From: Cellulomonas sp. WB94
GTDB lineage: Bacteria; Actinomycetota; Actinomycetes; Actinomycetales; Cellulomonadaceae
Direction of reading: 5' to 3'
Length of the DNA: 64,000 nucleotides
Assembly (NCBI RefSeq): GCF_003115775.1
Contig: NZ_QEES01000002.1
Location: 744,001 to 808,000 of the forward strand
Under the pieces are notes generated by a model. The model made no database searches. It was given only the letters and a program-made list of their open reading frames with translations, and was not told the DNA's origin. Positions 46,896 through 56,008 of the stretch are shown here, piece by piece (position 1 is the stretch's first letter; each line of letters begins with the position of its first letter). Made by a program: the position numbers and the translations under genes.

Positions 46896-47183
46896 TCAGC
46901 TGCTGAAGATCAAGAACGTCAGCTTGCCGATGCCGAAGTCGACGACCGTCACGAATGCCATGACGATCGCGACGAAGACCAGGACGACCCCGGTGTAGGT
47001 GATGAGCTCCGAACGGGTCGGACGCACGACCTTCTTCAGCTCGGCGATCACCTGACGCACGAACAGGACGATCCGCGCGAACAGCCCCGCGCGCTCGGAC
47101 CCGCGGCGCGCGGGCTTGGGACGCTCGGCGCGCTGGGCGGAGCCCTCGGCGTCGGACGCCGCTGCTGGTGCGGTGTCGCTCAC
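46896..47183 (-). CDS. secE: Preprotein translocase subunit SecE
   Basis: Small clamp subunit of the Sec channel. The 95 residues have a polar N-terminal half, the conserved amphipathic [20 protein letters not shown], and one transmembrane segment (about 64-88). The start is GTG 47183. It lies between tRNA-Trp and nusG, the standard actinobacterial order; secY is at 12.3-13.6 kb. Confidence 0.97.
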   Translation of the reverse strand: MSDTAPAAASDAEGSAQRAERPKPARRGSERAGLFARIVLFVRQVIAELKKVVRPTRSELITYTGVVLVFVAIVMAFVTVVDFGIGKLTFLIFSS

Positions 47184-47288
47184 AGCTGTCCCCTACGTCT
47201 CGTCGTGTGCCGTGCGTCCACCCGGCAGGACTGCCGGAGGTTCGCACGCATCCGACGCGGATGGTCGTCGGACCGTGATGTGCATGCG

Positions 47289-47361
47289 CAGGGCAGGCGA
47301 GACTCGAACTCGCAACCGCCGGTTTTGGAGACCGGTGCGCTACCAATTGCGCCACTGCCCT
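47289..47361 (-). tRNA. trnW: tRNA-Trp (CCA anticodon)
   Basis: The 73-nt sequence folds fully. The acceptor stem is AGGGCAG/CTGCCCT, the D stem GCGC/GCGC, the anticodon stem CCGGT/ACCGG with loop CTCCAAA (anticodon CCA), and the T stem GCGAG/CTCGC with loop TTCGAGT. The discriminator base is G. The 3' CCA is not encoded. It precedes secE and is probably cotranscribed with secE-nusG. Confidence 0.97.
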
Positions 47362-47478
47362 ACGACGGCCTTCACCACCACGACGGGCACTCCCGGGCGA
47401 ACGGCGGGCTCCGGACGACCGGGTCCTACCGATGCGCAGGCATGGCTCATCATGGCGGACGTCAACCGCCGGGGGTTC

Positions 47479-47508
47479 ACTCTACGCGAGAGGTGGCCCA
47501 CGGTCGAA
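47479..47508 (-). promoter_or_regulatory. Putative promoter of tRNA-Trp-secE-nusG
   Basis: Minus-strand TTCGAC (47503-47508), an 18-bp spacer and TAGAGT (47479-47484) lie about 110 nt before the tRNA. The match is good and the position suits the tRNA unit. Confidence 0.45.
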
Positions 47509-47610
47509 CCCGCCCCGACCGCAGGCCTGTCGACCGTCCGCCGGTCGCCGGGCGATGCCCGGGGTGGTCACCCTCGGCGCCGCGGACCGCAGGTCTGCCA
47601 AGATGGGCAG

Positions 47611-48849
47611 GTGAGCCAGAACACGCCTGCACAGCCTGCCTTCACCCCCAAGCCGCGCGTCTCCGCACGCATCGCGGCCATCGCCGAGTCCGCGACGCTC
47701 GCCGTCGACGCGAAGGCCAAGGCGCTCAAGGCCGCCGGCCGTCCCGTCATCGGGTTCGGCGCCGGCGAGCCCGACTTCCCGACGCCCGACTACATCGTCG
47801 AGGCCGCCGTCGCTGCCGCGAAGGACCCCGCGAACCACCGCTACACGCCGGCCGCCGGCCTGCCGGCGCTGCGCGAGGCGATCGCGGCCAAGACGCTGCG
47901 CGACTCGGGCTACGAGGTCAGCCCCGGTCAGGTGCTCGTGACGAACGGCGGCAAGCAGGCCGTCTACCAGGCGTTCGCCACCGTCGTCGACCCCGGCGAC
48001 GAGGTGCTCCTGCCCGCGCCCTACTGGACGACGTACCCCGAGGCCATCCGGCTGGCAGGTGGCGTGCCGGTCGAGGTCTTCGCGGGCGACGACCAGGGCT
48101 ACCTCGTCACCGTCGACCAGCTCGAGGCCGCCCGGACCGAGCGCACCAAGGCGCTCCTCTTCTGCTCGCCGTCGAACCCGACGGGTGCGGTGTACTCCCC
48201 CGAGCAGACGGCGGCCATCGGCCGGTGGGCGCACGAGCACGGCATCTGGGTCCTCACCGACGAGATCTACGAGCACCTCACGTACGACGACGCGGTGTTC
48301 ACGCCCATCGTCCGCGCGGTCCCCGAGCTGGCCAACACCACGATCGTGCTCAACGGGGTCGCCAAGACCTATGCGATGACGGGCTGGCGGGTCGGCTGGA
48401 TGATCGGGCCCCCGGACGTCATCAAGGCCGTCACGAACCTCCAGTCCCACCTGACGTCCAACGTCGCGAACGTCTCGCAGCGCGCAGCGATCGCCGCGGT
48501 GAGCGGGGACCTGTCCGCGGTCGAGACGATGCGGACGGCGTTCGACCGTCGTCGCCGGACGATGGTCGAGATGCTCGGCCAGATCGACGGCGTCCGCATC
48601 CCCGTGCCGCGGGGCGCGTTCTACGCCTACCCGTCGGTCGCCGGGGTCCTCGGTCGTACGATCCGCGGGGTGACCCCGACGACGTCGGCCCAGCTGGCGA
48701 CCCTGATCCTCGAGCAGGTCGAGGTCGCCGTCGTGCCTGGCGAGGCCTTCGGTCCGAGCGGGTTCCTGCGGCTGTCGTACGCGCTCGGTGACGACGACCT
48801 CGTCGAAGGCGTGTCGCGGATCCAGTCGCTGCTGGGCGAGGCCGAGTAG
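47611..48849 (+). CDS. Pyridoxal-phosphate aminotransferase, class I (aspartate type)
   Basis: A 412-residue fold-type I aminotransferase of the AspC/AspB family, likely linking aspartate or related amino acids with 2-oxoglutarate. Key residues are visible: Asn189 in SPSNPTG, Asp217 in LTDEIYE, the PLP lysine Lys252 in [12 protein letters not shown], and the carboxylate-binding Arg in FLRLSYAL. The start is GTG 47611. No clear ribosome site precedes it, but CAAGAT lies 6 nt upstream, so leaderless initiation is possible. Exact substrate is uncertain. It is divergent from the tRNA-Trp unit. Confidence 0.9.
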   Translation: MSQNTPAQPAFTPKPRVSARIAAIAESATLAVDAKAKALKAAGRPVIGFGAGEPDFPTPDYIVEAAVAAAKDPANHRYTPAAGLPALREAIAAKTLRDSGYEVSPGQVLVTNGGKQAVYQAFATVVDPGDEVLLPAPYWTTYPEAIRLAGGVPVEVFAGDDQGYLVTVDQLEAARTERTKALLFCSPSNPTGAVYSPEQTAAIGRWAHEHGIWVLTDEIYEHLTYDDAVFTPIVRAVPELANTTIVLNGVAKTYAMTGWRVGWMIGPPDVIKAVTNLQSHLTSNVANVSQRAAIAAVSGDLSAVETMRTAFDRRRRTMVEMLGQIDGVRIPVPRGAFYAYPSVAGVLGRTIRGVTPTTSAQLATLILEQVEVAVVPGEAFGPSGFLRLSYALGDDDLVEGVSRIQSLLGEAE

Positions 48850-48868
48850 GCCGGGCCTGTTCCGGCTG

Positions 48869-48893
48869 CCGGTCGTCGCCGGCGCACGACCGG
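48869..48893 (+). terminator. Hairpin after the aminotransferase gene
   Basis: CCGGTCGT (48869-48876) pairs with ACGACCGG (48886-48893) around a 9-nt loop, 20 nt after the stop. Modest strength. Confidence 0.4.
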
Positions 48894-48944
48894 TGCAGCG
48901 ACGGTTCCTACGGATCTGTCCGAAACCCCCGATACTGTCGAGTC

Positions 48945-49451
48945 GTGTCACAGACTCGGAGCATCGTCGCAGGCGGAATCGCCGCCGTCGTGCTGCTCGG
49001 GTTCGGCACGTGGATGCTCTTCGCTGACCCGTCGCGCATGAGCGAGCTCGGCGGACCGCTCGTCGTCACGAACGCCACCGAGACAGATCCGCCACCCTCC
49101 GCATCCCCCGCGGCGACAACCGAGCCGACGCCACCCGACGCGCTCGCCATGACGCCGGCGCGTCAGGTGGCACGGCCGGCTGCGGCCGTGGCACCGTCGG
49201 CCTCGTCGGGCGGCGACGTCCGCGCGCTCACGGCGACGTCCGCCGCTTCGCCGTCGGCCGACGGCACCGCGACGTCGAGCGCTCCGCGCGCCAACGGCAA
49301 GCCCGCCAACGACTCTGCCAAGACCCCGCCCGGGGCAGGCCGGGCGGATGCCGCCATACCGAGCCCGACCACGACCAGCGGAACGTCGACCAGCAACGTC
49401 GACGCGACGCCTGGGTGGTTCACCGTGAGCCCGCCATGGGCGCACCGATGA
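48945..49451 (+). CDS. Single-pass membrane protein with Ser/Pro/Ala-rich tail
   Basis: A 168-residue protein with one N-terminal membrane segment (about 7-26, IVAGGIAAVVLLGFGTWMLF). The rest is a low-complexity Ser/Thr/Pro/Ala stretch predicted to be outside the cell and disordered. No family is recognised. The start is GTG 48945, with no ribosome site but GATACT 8 nt upstream, so it may be leaderless. Its stop overlaps the histidine-kinase ATG as ATGA, which suggests it works with that kinase, perhaps as a sensing accessory. Confidence 0.7.
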   Translation: MSQTRSIVAGGIAAVVLLGFGTWMLFADPSRMSELGGPLVVTNATETDPPPSASPAATTEPTPPDALAMTPARQVARPAAAVAPSASSGGDVRALTATSAASPSADGTATSSAPRANGKPANDSAKTPPGAGRADAAIPSPTTTSGTSTSNVDATPGWFTVSPPWAHR

Positions 49452-50974
49452 GGCGACGCCGCCGCCACCACCGCGCGGCTCCAGCTCCGCGCCGCGCCCG
49501 CAGGCATCTGACGGTCCGCGCGCGGGTGCTGTCGGCGGTGCTCCTGCTCGCCGCGCTCGCCGTTCTCATCGCAGGTGCGGCGGCCTCTGCGCTTCAGGCG
49601 CAACGCACCGACGCTCGCATCGACGACTCCCTGCGTCGTGCGGTCGACATCCTGCGCACCGACGCGGCCTCGGGTCCGCAGCCGGAGAAGGCCCAGGCCG
49701 AGTTCACGACGGTCGAGGATCTGCTGCACGACGCAGTCCAGCGCCGCGGGCTCACCGAGAACGAGGGCGTGATCGCGTTCCTCGACGGCGCGCCGCACTG
49801 GCTCGCCTCCAGCTCGGTCCCGCTGCGGCTCGAGGCGGACGCCCAGCTGGTCCGGGTTCTTGGCGCGATCCCGCCCGGCTCGTCGGTCGAGCTGCGCACC
49901 GTGACCACAGCCGTGACGCAGTACCGGCTCGTCGCCATCCCCGTCGCCGTCACGGGTGACCCGCACACCGGCCTGTTCGTCGTGGCGGTCGACCGAGGCG
50001 CGGAGGTCGCGCGCCTGACGGCGACGTACGCGACGTACGCGATCGTGACGATCGGCTCGCTGCTGATCATCGCCGTCGTCGCCTGGCTCGTCGTCGGGCG
50101 CCTGCTCAGCCCGGTACGACTGCTCCGCGACACCGCCCGGCAGATCACGGAGTCGGACCTGTCCGAGCGGATCCCGGTCACGGGGAAGGACGACCTGTCG
50201 GACCTCGCCCGGACCGTCAACGACATGCTCGACCGCCTCCAGAGCGCCTTCGGCTCGCAGCGCGAGCTCCTCGACGACGTCGGGCACGAGCTTCGTACGC
50301 CCTTGACGATCGTGCGTGGGCACCTCGAGCTGCTCGACCCGGACGATCCGGACGACGTGCGGGCCACCCAGGCGCTCGCGCTCGACGAGCTGGACCGCAT
50401 GCGCAGGCTCGTCGACGACCTCGTGACGCTCGCCACCGCCGACCGCCCCGACTTCGTCCGCCCCGCACCGACCGATGTCGGACGACTGACCGACGACGTG
50501 CTCGACAAGGCGCGCGGGCTCGGCCGGCGCCGGTGGCAGGTCGCCGCGCGGGCCGACGCGACGGTGAACGTCGACTCGCAGCGGATCACGCAGGCGTGGC
50601 TGCAGCTCCTCGCGAACGCGGTGCGGTTCTCCGCCGAGGGCACCACGATCCGCATCGGCAGCGAGGTGACGGGCGAACGCGTGCTGTTCTGGGTGCGCGA
50701 CGAAGGTCCCGGCGTCCCGGCCGGCGAGGTGGACGCCATCTTCGAGCGGTTCCAGCGCGGACGCGCGGATCGGACCCGGCGCCGGGCCGACGGTGGCGTC
50801 GGGCTCGGGCTCCCGATCGTTGCGGCGATCGCCGCGGCACACCATGGCACGGTCCGTGTCGAGGAGCCGCCCCCCGCCTCGGGCACCGGGGCCGTCTTCG
50901 TTCTCGACCTGCCAGCCGTCGGGCTCGCGCTCGGCGGTCGATTCACCGACATCGAGCTGCAGGAGCAGATATGA
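49448..50974 (+). CDS. Sensor histidine kinase
   Basis: A 508-residue membrane kinase. TM1 (about 27-49) and TM2 (about 196-217) flank an external sensing region of about 145 residues. Then come HAMP (218-270), HisKA with His280 in DDVGHELRTPLTIVRGHLEL, and an ATPase domain with LLANAVRFS (N box), VRDEGPGVP (G1) and GVGLGLPIV (G2). The start is ATG 49448, overlapping the stop of the upstream membrane protein; two earlier starts (49415, 49436) are possible. It is coupled by ATGA to the response regulator. The signal is unknown. Confidence 0.93.
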   Translation: MRRRRRHHRAAPAPRRARRHLTVRARVLSAVLLLAALAVLIAGAAASALQAQRTDARIDDSLRRAVDILRTDAASGPQPEKAQAEFTTVEDLLHDAVQRRGLTENEGVIAFLDGAPHWLASSSVPLRLEADAQLVRVLGAIPPGSSVELRTVTTAVTQYRLVAIPVAVTGDPHTGLFVVAVDRGAEVARLTATYATYAIVTIGSLLIIAVVAWLVVGRLLSPVRLLRDTARQITESDLSERIPVTGKDDLSDLARTVNDMLDRLQSAFGSQRELLDDVGHELRTPLTIVRGHLELLDPDDPDDVRATQALALDELDRMRRLVDDLVTLATADRPDFVRPAPTDVGRLTDDVLDKARGLGRRRWQVAARADATVNVDSQRITQAWLQLLANAVRFSAEGTTIRIGSEVTGERVLFWVRDEGPGVPAGEVDAIFERFQRGRADRTRRRADGGVGLGLPIVAAIAAAHHGTVRVEEPPPASGTGAVFVLDLPAVGLALGGRFTDIELQEQI

Positions 50975-51663
50975 CACAGATCCTCATCGCCGAGGACGAG
51001 GAGCGCATCGCCGCGTTCATCGCCAAGGGCCTGCATGGCGCGGGCTTCGAGACGACGGCTGTCCCCACCGGTGGGGAGGCGCTCGCGCTCGCCCGGACCG
51101 GCGACTACGCGCTGCTGATCCTCGATCTCGGCCTGGCCGACATGGACGGGTTCGAGGTGCTGCGCCGGCTCAGAGAGGCCGGCGACCAGATCCCCGTCCT
51201 CATCCTCACCGCGCGCAGCTCCGTCACGGACACGGTGGCGGGGCTCGAGCAGGGTGCCGATGACTACATGGCCAAGCCGTTCCGCTTCGAGGAGCTCCTC
51301 GCCCGCGTGCGGCTCCGGCTGCGACCACCGCCGGGCGCAGACGAGGTCACGACCCTCGCGCACGGCGCCCTCGAGCTCGACCTCCAGACGCGGCGGATGC
51401 GGGTGGGCAACCGCGAGGTCGACCTGTCGGCTCGCGAGTTCGCGCTCGCTGAGACGTTCCTGCGGCATCCCGGCCACGTCCTGAGACGCGAGCAGCTGCT
51501 GTCGCTCGTGTGGGGGTACGACTTCGACCCGGGGTCCAACATCGTCGACGTCTACGTGCGGTACCTGCGCAAGAAGCTCGGCGCGGAGCACTTCGACACC
51601 GTCCGGGGGGTCGGCTACCGCCTCGTCGACGCCACGGCGCAGCCGGCGCAGTCCGACGACTGA
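50971..51663 (+). CDS. OmpR-family response regulator
   Basis: A 230-residue regulator. The receiver domain has the acidic pocket (EDEE near residues 8-11), phospho-acceptor Asp52 (LILDLGLADMDG), Thr80 and Lys102 (YMAKPF). The winged-helix DNA-binding domain covers about 130-225 (LSAREFALAETFLRHPGHVL, then VDVYVRYLRKKL and VRGVGYRL). ATG 50971 overlaps the kinase stop, so the two form a two-component pair. Confidence 0.96.
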   Translation: MTQILIAEDEERIAAFIAKGLHGAGFETTAVPTGGEALALARTGDYALLILDLGLADMDGFEVLRRLREAGDQIPVLILTARSSVTDTVAGLEQGADDYMAKPFRFEELLARVRLRLRPPPGADEVTTLAHGALELDLQTRRMRVGNREVDLSAREFALAETFLRHPGHVLRREQLLSLVWGYDFDPGSNIVDVYVRYLRKKLGAEHFDTVRGVGYRLVDATAQPAQSDD

Positions 51664-51716
51664 CCGCGGCCGCGCGGGAGTCTCGGCGGACGCACACCGC
51701 CTGGCACACTGACGGC

Positions 51717-52739
51717 GTGCGTGACGTGGCTCTTCTCCCCAAGGCGCACCTTCACCTGCACTTCACCGGGTCCATGCGCGTGCCGACCCTGGCGGCGCTC
51801 GCGGCCGCGCGCGGGGTGCGGCTCCCGCCGGCGCTGCTCGACGGCGACCCGCTGCGAGTTCCGGCGGACGAGCGCGGCTGGTTCCGGTTCCAGCGGCTCT
51901 ACGACGCGGCGCGCGCGTGCGTGCGGAGCGAGGACGACCTGCGCCGCATCGTCGCGGAGGCCGCCGCCGACGACGCCGCCGAGGGGTCGGGGCGCCTCGA
52001 GATCCAGGTCGACCCGACGTCCTACGCGCCCTACGTCGGAGGCATCACCCCGGCGCTCGAGATCGTGCTCGACGCGGCACGCACGGCGAGCGAGGCCAGC
52101 GCGATCGAGGTCGGCGTCATCGTCGCGGCGTCCCGGATGCGGCACCCGCTCGAGGCGCGGACCCTGGCGCGGCTCGCGGCGGCACACGCAGGCGACGGGC
52201 CGGGCCAGGTCGTCGGGTTCGGGCTGAGCAACGACGAGCGCCGCGGCGAGACGTCCGAGTTCGCGGCGGCGTTCGCGGTCGCCCGGCGGGCGGGGCTCAC
52301 TCTGGTGCCGCACGGCGGCGAGCTGCTCGGACCGGCTCACATCGACGTGGTGCTCGACCACCTCGCACCGGACCGCCTCGGCCACGGCGTCCGCGCCGCT
52401 GAGGACCCCGCGGTCCTCGCGCGCATCGTCGAACGGGGTGTCGCGCTCGAGGTCTGCCCTGCCTCCAACGTCTCGCTCGGCGTGTACCGACGCGCGTCGG
52501 ACGTCCCGCTCCGCGTGCTCGTCGAGGCCGGCGCGACGGTCGCCCTCGGCGCCGACGACCCGCTGCTGTTCGGCTCGCGGCTCGTCGCGCAGTACGAGGC
52601 CGCTCGGGACGTGCACGGGTTCGACGACGTCGAGCTCGCCGACCTGGCGCGCGGGTCGATCCGGGCGAGCCGGGCCTCGGACGGGACGCGGGCCCGTCTG
52701 CTCGCAGGCGTGGACGCCTGGCTGGCCGCGCCGGCCTGA
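51717..52739 (+). CDS. add: Adenosine deaminase family protein
   Basis: A 340-residue TIM-barrel amidohydrolase. Zinc and catalytic residues are present: His13 and His15 (HLHFTG), the His/Glu of LVPHGGE, His in RLGHGVR and the Asp pair of LGADDPLLFG. CPASNVSLGV and VVGFGLSNDERR match the actinobacterial adenosine deaminase type, which converts adenosine to inosine for purine salvage; adenine or another nucleoside remains possible. The start is GTG 51717, with CACACT 6 nt upstream and no ribosome site. Confidence 0.88.
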   Translation: MRDVALLPKAHLHLHFTGSMRVPTLAALAAARGVRLPPALLDGDPLRVPADERGWFRFQRLYDAARACVRSEDDLRRIVAEAAADDAAEGSGRLEIQVDPTSYAPYVGGITPALEIVLDAARTASEASAIEVGVIVAASRMRHPLEARTLARLAAAHAGDGPGQVVGFGLSNDERRGETSEFAAAFAVARRAGLTLVPHGGELLGPAHIDVVLDHLAPDRLGHGVRAAEDPAVLARIVERGVALEVCPASNVSLGVYRRASDVPLRVLVEAGATVALGADDPLLFGSRLVAQYEAARDVHGFDDVELADLARGSIRASRASDGTRARLLAGVDAWLAAPA

Positions 52740-52788
52740 CGCGACCGAGGGGCGACCGGCTGCTCAGGGTGAGCGTCGCCTCGACGAC

Positions 52789-52817
52789 TTGACACCCCGG
52801 CGACGAGGCGATTGTAT
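52789..52817 (+). promoter_or_regulatory. Promoter of the membrane protein-GntR operon
   Basis: TTGACA (52789-52794) is a perfect -35. TTGTAT (52812-52817) after 17 bp is the likely -10. The promoter overlaps the palindromic operator just downstream. Confidence 0.55.
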
Positions 52818-52837
52818 CAATGTACTAACTCATTGAT
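52816..52837 (+). promoter_or_regulatory. Palindromic operator for the GntR regulator
   Basis: ATCAATG (52816-52822), eight bases and CATTGAT (52831-52837) form a perfect inverted repeat that overlaps the -10 and the transcription start. It is the natural site for the YtrA-type GntR repressor encoded in the same operon, giving autoregulation. Confidence 0.6.
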
Positions 52838-52848
52838 CGGAGCCTGTC

Positions 52849-53808
52849 ATGTCGGTGCCCATCGTCGCCCTGCTCGCGCTGCTCCCGCTCGCCCTCGCGG
52901 TCGCGGTCGCCGTCGTCGTGATCGGGCTGGCCCACCGGCTGAGCGCGCGCGAACGGACCGCCTCCCCCGGCTCCGCCCTCGTGGCCGCGCGGCGGCACGC
53001 CGGCGGCATCGACGCGCTGGCCTGGGTCGGTCTCGTCGCGGCGCTCGTCGTGATCCAGGCGTTCACCCCCTCCCTCACCAGCGGGCTCGGCACGGGCGTG
53101 CTCTTCGGACTGACGCCCGCCCTGGCGGGGGCGACCTTCCTGGCCGTGCAGTCCGTCGGCGAGCTCACGTGGCCGCGCCCGAGCGGCTCGGTGCGGCGGG
53201 CGCCGCTCACCCCGCGGACCGTGCGCGACATCGCGCCCGTCGGGCTGCGTCGCCTCACCTGGGGGTGGGCCGGAGGTCTCGCCCTGGCCCTCGTCGCGTG
53301 CGGGCTCTCCTCCGGCAACGGTCGCGACATCGCGCGCGTGTGGGACGCCTCGTCGTCGGGTGCCGCCGGTCCGTTCCCCGGCTGGTTCTACGGGGGACCG
53401 CTCGTCGTGGCGACTGCCGTCCTCGTGGTGGTGCCCGAGGTCGTCCTCCGGCTCGTCGCGCGACGCCCGGCCGTGGTGGACACCGCGCCCGCCGACGACC
53501 TCGCGCTACGCGCGCTGTCATCCCTGCGCGTCCTGCGGGGCGCCCAGCTGGTGCTCGCGTGGACCCTCGCCGGTGTCCTCCTCGTCGCCGGGAGCGCGCT
53601 GCGCAACGTCGGGACCATCGAGGTCGACGGGGTCGTCCGCACGAGCGTCGGCCTCGTCGCCGGCGGCACGACCCTGCTGGTCCTCGGCCTCGCGGTCGCG
53701 CTCGCCGGACCGGCAACGATCCTGATGACCGCGATGACCGCGCCGGCTCGCAGCGCCGCACCGGTGGGCCGCGCGCTGCACGCGGCGAGCGGTCCGGTCG
53801 GATCATGA
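52849..53808 (+). CDS. Multi-pass membrane protein of unknown function
   Basis: A 319-residue protein with about six hydrophobic segments, for example residues 5-27 (VALLALLPLALAVAVAVVVI), 57-75 and pairs near 80-95, 145-160, 180-200 and 240-285. No transporter signature or catalytic motif is recognised. ATG 52849 has GGAG 6 nt upstream. Its stop overlaps the ATG of the GntR regulator as ATGA. YtrA-type regulators usually control membrane exporters, often ABC transporters, but no ATPase gene is present here. Confidence 0.8.
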   Translation: MSVPIVALLALLPLALAVAVAVVVIGLAHRLSARERTASPGSALVAARRHAGGIDALAWVGLVAALVVIQAFTPSLTSGLGTGVLFGLTPALAGATFLAVQSVGELTWPRPSGSVRRAPLTPRTVRDIAPVGLRRLTWGWAGGLALALVACGLSSGNGRDIARVWDASSSGAAGPFPGWFYGGPLVVATAVLVVVPEVVLRLVARRPAVVDTAPADDLALRALSSLRVLRGAQLVLAWTLAGVLLVAGSALRNVGTIEVDGVVRTSVGLVAGGTTLLVLGLAVALAGPATILMTAMTAPARSAAPVGRALHAASGPVGS

Positions 53809-54278
53809 GCCTGCTGCTCGAGGTCGACCTCGCGTCGAGCGTCCCCGTGTTCGAGCAGATCCGCCTGCAGGTGGTCGCCCACGTCGCAGCCGGGCGGCTC
53901 ACGCCCGGTGACCACCTGCCCACGATCCGCGCGCTCGCGACCGACCTCGGGGTCGCCGCGGGGACCGTCGCACGCGCCTACCGCGAGCTCGAGACTGCCG
54001 GCGTCGTCACGACCCGGCGCCGGGCCGGCACGACGGTGGCCTCCGGCGTCGCGTCGGCCGATGCGGCAGGTCAGCAGGCCGCACGGCTGTTCGTCGACAC
54101 GGCACGGGCCGCTGGACTGACCGACGAGACGGCCCTCGCGCTCGTCCGCGGCGCCCTCATGCGGAGCGGGCCGGTCCCCGACGCTCAGGTGCCTCGCGAG
54201 AGCCCGACGGGGTCGACGACCCAGGCCTCCTCGAGGAACGCCACGAACCCGATGACCGCCGGCGCCGCCACGCCGTAG
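53805..54278 (+). CDS. GntR-family regulator, YtrA type
   Basis: A 157-residue repressor. Residues 10-75 are the GntR winged helix (PVFEQIRLQVVAHVAAGRLT, GDHLPTIRALATDLGVAAGT, VARAYRELETAGVVTTRRRA). The short C-terminal helical region (about 90-125) marks the YtrA subfamily. The last 30 residues are low complexity and lie over the 3' end of the convergent gene, an overlap of 94 bp, so the natural end may be earlier or the tail may be unimportant. It is coupled to the membrane protein and has an operator in the promoter. Confidence 0.9.
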   Translation: MSLLLEVDLASSVPVFEQIRLQVVAHVAAGRLTPGDHLPTIRALATDLGVAAGTVARAYRELETAGVVTTRRRAGTTVASGVASADAAGQQAARLFVDTARAAGLTDETALALVRGALMRSGPVPDAQVPRESPTGSTTQASSRNATNPMTAGAATP

Positions 54279-55315
54279 CCCGCGTCCTCGGACAGCAGCA
54301 CCTGCTCGACGCCGACGAGCGCGCCCGTGGCCGGATCGATGAGCAGGATGGTGCGCACCGGGGCCTTCACGTCCACGGCCGTCGTCAGGGCGACGTCGTC
54401 GCGCCCGGCCCGGTCGGTGACATGGCCGAGGGTGACGATCGTCGGGTCAGCGGCGAGCAGCGACCACAGCACCGCGTCGACCTGGCCATCGACGACCGCG
54501 TCGTCATGGATCCGCGCGACCCCGTCGAGCAGGCACGGGGCGGCCGGCTGGTCCGGCGTGACGCAGCCCGCACGCTCGAGGAGCGTCGCGCGCAGCGCGT
54601 CGGGCCCGAGCGTCGCCAGAGCCGCGACATCGGGAGCGCGGCTCGAGCCGGGACCGAACTGCTCGATCCCCACCCCCAGGTCGCCGTCGGCCGGCTGCCC
54701 TGCCGGGGGCAGCGTGAACGTCCCGTTGAGCAGGAGGGGCTGGCCCGACTGCGACGACCGGCGCAGCGTGCCGTCCGGCGAGACCCAGGTCAGGACCGCG
54801 CTCGGGACCACAGCGGCGCCGCTCTCGTCACCGCCCTGCACCGAGACGAAGGTCCACCGCTCCGAGCGCACGTACTGCACGTCGCCCGAGCGGGTGGCCT
54901 CGACGCGCTCGGCGGCCACGGTCGCGAGCCCGGTCAGCACCGGGGCCGCAGCGGCGCCGACGGCAGTCGCGATGTCCCCGTCCGCCACGAGGTCGTAGCG
55001 CAGCGGGGGCGGCATCGTGGCGACGGCGGCCGGGGTCGCGGGGTTCACGACGATCCCGATCGCGACGAGGATGCACGCGGCCATCGCACCCAGCCCGATC
55101 CGGCGCTGGTTGCGGTACCGAGCGGTTCCCCCGTTCGCCGCCGCGCGCACGTCGCCGGGGATCCGCGCCGACGCCGCGTCCGGTGGCGTCGCGACGATCC
55201 GCGCGAGAGCCCGCTGCCCGGCCGCACGCTCGTCGGAGCCCTCGACGACGCGCTCGGGGACGGGGTTCGTCCCGTCCAGCAGGTGCCGGACCCTCAGCAG
55301 CTCGGCGTCGTTCAT
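54185..55315 (-). CDS. CU044_5270-like membrane protein (sigma-factor partner)
   Basis: A 376-residue protein with a cytoplasmic N-terminus (MNDAELLRVRHLLDGTNPVP), one membrane segment (about 72-92, IGLGAMAACILVAIGIVVNP) and a large external domain. The architecture and the ELLRxLRxxxP-type start resemble the actinobacterial CU044_5270 family, often found next to ECF sigma factors. An anti-sigma role is suggested by the ATGA overlap with the sigma gene but is not proven. The stop at 54185 lies inside the convergent GntR gene. Confidence 0.8.
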   Translation of the reverse strand: MNDAELLRVRHLLDGTNPVPERVVEGSDERAAGQRALARIVATPPDAASARIPGDVRAAANGGTARYRNQRRIGLGAMAACILVAIGIVVNPATPAAVATMPPPLRYDLVADGDIATAVGAAAAPVLTGLATVAAERVEATRSGDVQYVRSERWTFVSVQGGDESGAAVVPSAVLTWVSPDGTLRRSSQSGQPLLLNGTFTLPPAGQPADGDLGVGIEQFGPGSSRAPDVAALATLGPDALRATLLERAGCVTPDQPAAPCLLDGVARIHDDAVVDGQVDAVLWSLLAADPTIVTLGHVTDRAGRDDVALTTAVDVKAPVRTILLIDPATGALVGVEQVLLSEDAGYGVAAPAVIGFVAFLEEAWVVDPVGLSRGT

Positions 55316-55929
55316 CGGCGCGGCGGAACTGCCGGGAGACCCCGGCCGTCGGTGTCGGGACCGCGCGGGCTGCTGCTCGCCGCGTCGCCCACGCTTGACG
55401 CGTCGATGCCGCCATCGTCGGCCTCCGGGTGGCCGGCGCGCATGAGCAGCTCGAGCCGGCGTCGCGCCCGGTGCAGCCGCATGGCCGCGGCGGTCGTCGA
55501 GCAGCCCAGGACGCGGGACAGCCCCGTCAGGTCGAGGCCGTCCCACGCGACGAGCTGGAGGATCTCCTGGTCGCGGGGAGCGAGCCGGCGCATGGCGGTC
55601 GAGGCGGCGATGCGGTCGACGACGATCGACGCGGGGTCGAGCTCGACCATCGGGACGCCCGCGGCGAGCCCGGCGCGGATCCGGACATCGAGATGGGCAG
55701 CCCGCATGCGGGCGCGCTGCGAGTTCGCGAGGAGGTTGCGGGCGACGACGATCAGCCAGGCGCACCGGCCGTCGCGATCGGCCGGCAGGACGTCACCCCG
55801 GTGCCACGCGATCGTGAGCGTCTGCGCGGCGATGTCCTCGGCGACGTGCCAGTCCGTGCGGCGCGCCGCATAGCCGAGCACGACGGGGTAGAGGTCGGCG
55901 AACATCGCTGCGAACTGCTCTTCGTCCAC
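55312..55929 (-). CDS. ECF-type RNA polymerase sigma factor
   Basis: A 205-residue sigma factor with region 2 (FADLYPVVLGYAARRTDWHV, AEDIAAQTLTIAWHR, WLIVVARNLLANSQR) and region 4 (LAPRDQEILQLVAWDGLDLT, LSRVLGCSTTAAAMRLHRAR), and a Ser/Asp-rich tail. GTG 55929 has GGAGG 6 nt upstream. Its stop overlaps the start of the membrane partner. It differs from the sigma factor at 41 kb and has its own partner. Confidence 0.9.
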   Translation of the reverse strand: MDEEQFAAMFADLYPVVLGYAARRTDWHVAEDIAAQTLTIAWHRGDVLPADRDGRCAWLIVVARNLLANSQRARMRAAHLDVRIRAGLAAGVPMVELDPASIVVDRIAASTAMRRLAPRDQEILQLVAWDGLDLTGLSRVLGCSTTAAAMRLHRARRRLELLMRAGHPEADDGGIDASSVGDAASSSPRGPDTDGRGLPAVPPRR

Positions 55930-56008
55930 GCCCCGCCTCCCCGTCGCGTCGAGTCTAGGGGGCGGGGTCCGCACAGCACCCGGGGCCGGCCGAGGGGACA
56001 TGGGGTCG

